64,000 nucleotides of DNA from NCBI GenBank assembly GCA_963662175.1, contig OY759218.1, forward strand, positions 6,626,001-6,690,000. The letters run 5' to 3'. Source of the stretch: Aradus depressus. Taxonomy: Eukaryota > Arthropoda > Insecta > Hemiptera > Aradidae. How positions within the stretch are numbered: the first letter of the stretch is position 1; each line of letters opens with the position of its first letter. The notes below the pieces were generated by a model. The model was given only the letters and a program-made list of their open reading frames with translations. It made no database searches and was not told where the DNA came from. A program made the position numbers and the translations under genes. Positions 61,999 through 64,000 of the stretch are shown here, piece by piece.

Positions 61999-62130
61999 AT
62001 AATGGAAGCTAATAAAATAAATAAAAACAAAGAACTTGTTCAACTTTTATATTGTCTAATTCCACACAAATATATGTGCATAAAGTGTACCGGTTTCGTC
62101 TTACGCCATCCTCAGCAGAAAGTTCACAAG
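61999..62130 (-). repeat. Penelope terminal-repeat-like fragment
   Basis: On the minus strand TTCTGCTGAGGATGGCGTAA is followed by GACGAAACCGG, a CTGANGA ... GAAAC hammerhead-like core. The flank (AACTTGTTCAACTTTTATATT) matches one arm of the palindrome at 45552-45740. Confidence 0.6.
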
Positions 62131-62202
62131 TGACATTAATATTTGCTAGGTTGTCATATTTATACAATCCTCAGGTTACCTGAGATTACCTAAAGCTTAT
62201 AT

Positions 62203-62512
62203 ACCACTGTAACTCAGTGGTATGCGTGCTTGCTTACTGAGCTCAAGATCGCAGGTTCGAAACCCGGCCGAAACCTTGACCACACTGCCCTTCAGATGGG
62301 ACGTTAAGCGATGGTCCCAAGCCTGTACGATGTCAGGTACTCGTTAAAGATCCCTACTCTAGATGAATGAAAATTTAGGAAAGGCAAAATTTGAATTTAT
62401 TTAAATTTTCCATAGTAGAGTCAGCCTCATGTCCACCAGAGTGATGAAAGAGCGCTCTAGTAGTAGGCGATATGACCTTATATTTAAACCCCGGGATGAG
62501 TAATAACTAACT
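62203..62512 (+). repeat. tRNA-derived SINE
   Basis: GTAACTCAGTGG A box, GGTTCGAAACC B box intact, deletion before the GGGACGTTAAGCGATGGTCC block, and a weak 3' end. Confidence 0.85.
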
Positions 62513-62558
62513 ATACAAGTCTTATATATACATTTTTTTATTTATTTTATTACATTAT

Positions 62559-62706
62559 TGACAACTCAAATATTTGTAAATAATATGTTAACGTAGGATC
62601 CTCCCCCCCTCGGGTCATCCCTAGGGGACAGACAGGGTGTCACAACACCCATAGGGCAATCCCAGATCCTACATTTGCATAACATTTACAAATATTTGAG
62701 TTGTCT
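62559..62706. mobile_element. Small foldback element
   Basis: The arms TGACAACTCAAATATTTGTA (62559-62600) and TACAAATATTTGAGTTGTC (62665-62706) are inverted. They also share GTAGGATC/GATCCTAC. The GC-rich spacer holds CCCCCCCTCGGGTCATCCC. The same GACAACTCAAATA word recurs at about 63773. Confidence 0.75.
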
Positions 62707-62759
62707 ATAATACACTAAAATAAAGAAAATATAATATTAAGAAATTAAAAAAAAAAACG

Positions 62760-63268
62760 AATGAAAGACCAAACTCACTTCTAATTATAATATATTGTAT
62801 ATTTTTATTATAAAGAGCATTTTATATTTCTTCTTGTACCATCAACCCTTGCTCAGAGATTGGTATCTATATAAGCAATAATGTTGCATTCTTTGTTTTT
62901 CAATTTTTTCTGTGACCGTGTTTTATTTTTTTTTTTTTTTTAATATATAGTTTTAAATATTATTATTGATTGCCTTATTTCCAAATTCAAGAGGAAGCAA
63001 TTTTATAATTTGTATTTCCATATTTATCCATTTTTTTAATATAATTATTTCATCACAATACTTAACCATGACAATTTTCATTTCTTTTTTTTTTTTTCTT
63101 TTTTTCACTGTAGCTTATTCTTAGCTTATTTTTTTTTTTAAATTTATTCTCACTTGTATATTCTTTTTTATATCTTTCAATTTTATTTAAGAAGGCTGGC
63201 TGAACTCCTTCCAATGAAATGTATTTTTATTTCAAATGGAATAAAGATTATTATTATTATTATTATTT
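62760..63268 (+). mobile_element. Possible non-LTR 3' end
   Basis: GGAATAAAG followed by (ATT)7 at 63238-63268 looks like a polyadenylation signal plus simple-repeat tail of a LINE. Upstream sequence is T-rich with no readable domain. Confidence 0.4.
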
Positions 63269-64000
63269 CTTCTTGTACTTTGATATTGTTTTATAGCCCT
63301 TATTTCTTGTTATTATGTATTCTACTATAATATAATTTCCCCATTCTATAGTTTAAATTATTTATTTATTTTTTAACATTTATACGATAAGTTAAAAGCG
63401 TGTTAAAAAAAACATATTTTTATTCACAGAATGAATATTATGTTGACATTATTTACAATATTTTACAAATGTTTCTTATTGTTAAAAATGTTCGTCATTT
63501 ACACATCGACACTTGGACACAAACTATGATTGTCTTTTTTCGGTTTTGGATCATCTGTTATTTTACAGTGGCCAAATGGATTAATAATTTTTTTATAATT
63601 GTATGTACATTATATAGATACGATTTATAATATACAATCATATGTTCTGCACTTATTGAATTATCGTCAGCTGGCAATATTGTTTGTATGTTTGTCCACT
63701 TAGCGACACTGTCGTTGTTCGGGTACAATCGCTACAATTTATTTCTTAATATTATATTTTATTGTATTACGGACAACTCAAATAGTTGATTCTCATAAGT
63801 CTCGTATGTGGGTTCCAGGTAAGTCTAGTCCAGGTAGAACCCCAGGAATCCCCCATGGAGAAAACAGAAGACATTTATATATAAAATATGTCAAAAGTTA
63901 ACTTAATAAACTTAGCATACAAAGCACTCGGGCTACATAAATGAGGTTATAAACCACCTCTTTAAGGCCTCATTTCTGAAAATGTCTTCTTCATTTGAGG
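63269..64000. other. No gene seen
   Basis: AT-rich. From about 63773 a second relative of the foldback at 62559 begins (GGACAACTCAAATAGTTG) with a GC-richer interior (CCCAGGAATCCCCCATGG). The other arm, if present, is beyond the window. Confidence 0.4.

Overview
The window is AT-rich eukaryotic DNA from an arthropod, most likely an insect. The species was not identified. Signs of this are split genes with GT-AG introns, a very dense load of non-LTR retrotransposons, tRNA-derived SINEs, Penelope-like, mariner, pogo/Tigger, hAT and Harbinger-type elements, and a mariner transposase of a kind common in insects. There are no bacterial operons, ribosome binding sites or CRISPR arrays.

The one host gene that can be read with confidence is on the minus strand at the left end. 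Five exons between 11149 and 1366 join in phase into 237 codons of an RNF220-like E3 ubiquitin ligase. They carry two zinc-binding motifs, a basic block, and the acidic stretch ending in the Y-G-P-x-Q-Y-T-E block. The C-terminal exons with the RING domain lie off the left edge. Its introns hold a Tigger-type HTH fragment, a LINE 3' end, SINEs, an RNase H LINE fragment with a Penelope-like element inserted in it, and a probable retrocopy.

From 11.2 kb to 64 kb the window is mostly mobile DNA, much of it nested. Two high-copy families dominate. Family A has a TACTTCCCC hairpin at one end, a CCGGTGA/TCACCGG hairpin at the other, and 130-170 bp internal modules. Family B has an ACTTTCTTA/TAAGAAAGT hairpin. 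The two share their layout and some sequence, and may be hairpin-ended (Helentron/HINE-like) non-autonomous elements. A tRNA-derived SINE family occurs at least a dozen times.

Insertions whose boundaries can be fixed by target-site duplications are: a Penelope-like element (5937-7396), a retrocopy (8406-8819), a 5'-inverted LINE (20684-21936), a pogo/Tigger element (25915-26882), a mariner with 291-bp terminal repeats (29106-30763), three hAT elements (33018-33522, 41852-42664, 46920-47454), two Harbinger-like elements carrying a MADF-like fragment (49230-49576, 55567-55964; a third at 38695-39076), and a SINE (45028-45375).

The strongest candidates for something undescribed are four. One is a 572-bp element at 34516-35087 whose ends carry regularly spaced arrays of 22-24 bp palindromes. 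Another is the pair of hairpin-ended repeat families. A third is a set of short palindromic elements resembling inverted dimers of Penelope terminal repeats, with hammerhead-like core motifs. The last is the MADF-bearing Harbinger derivatives.
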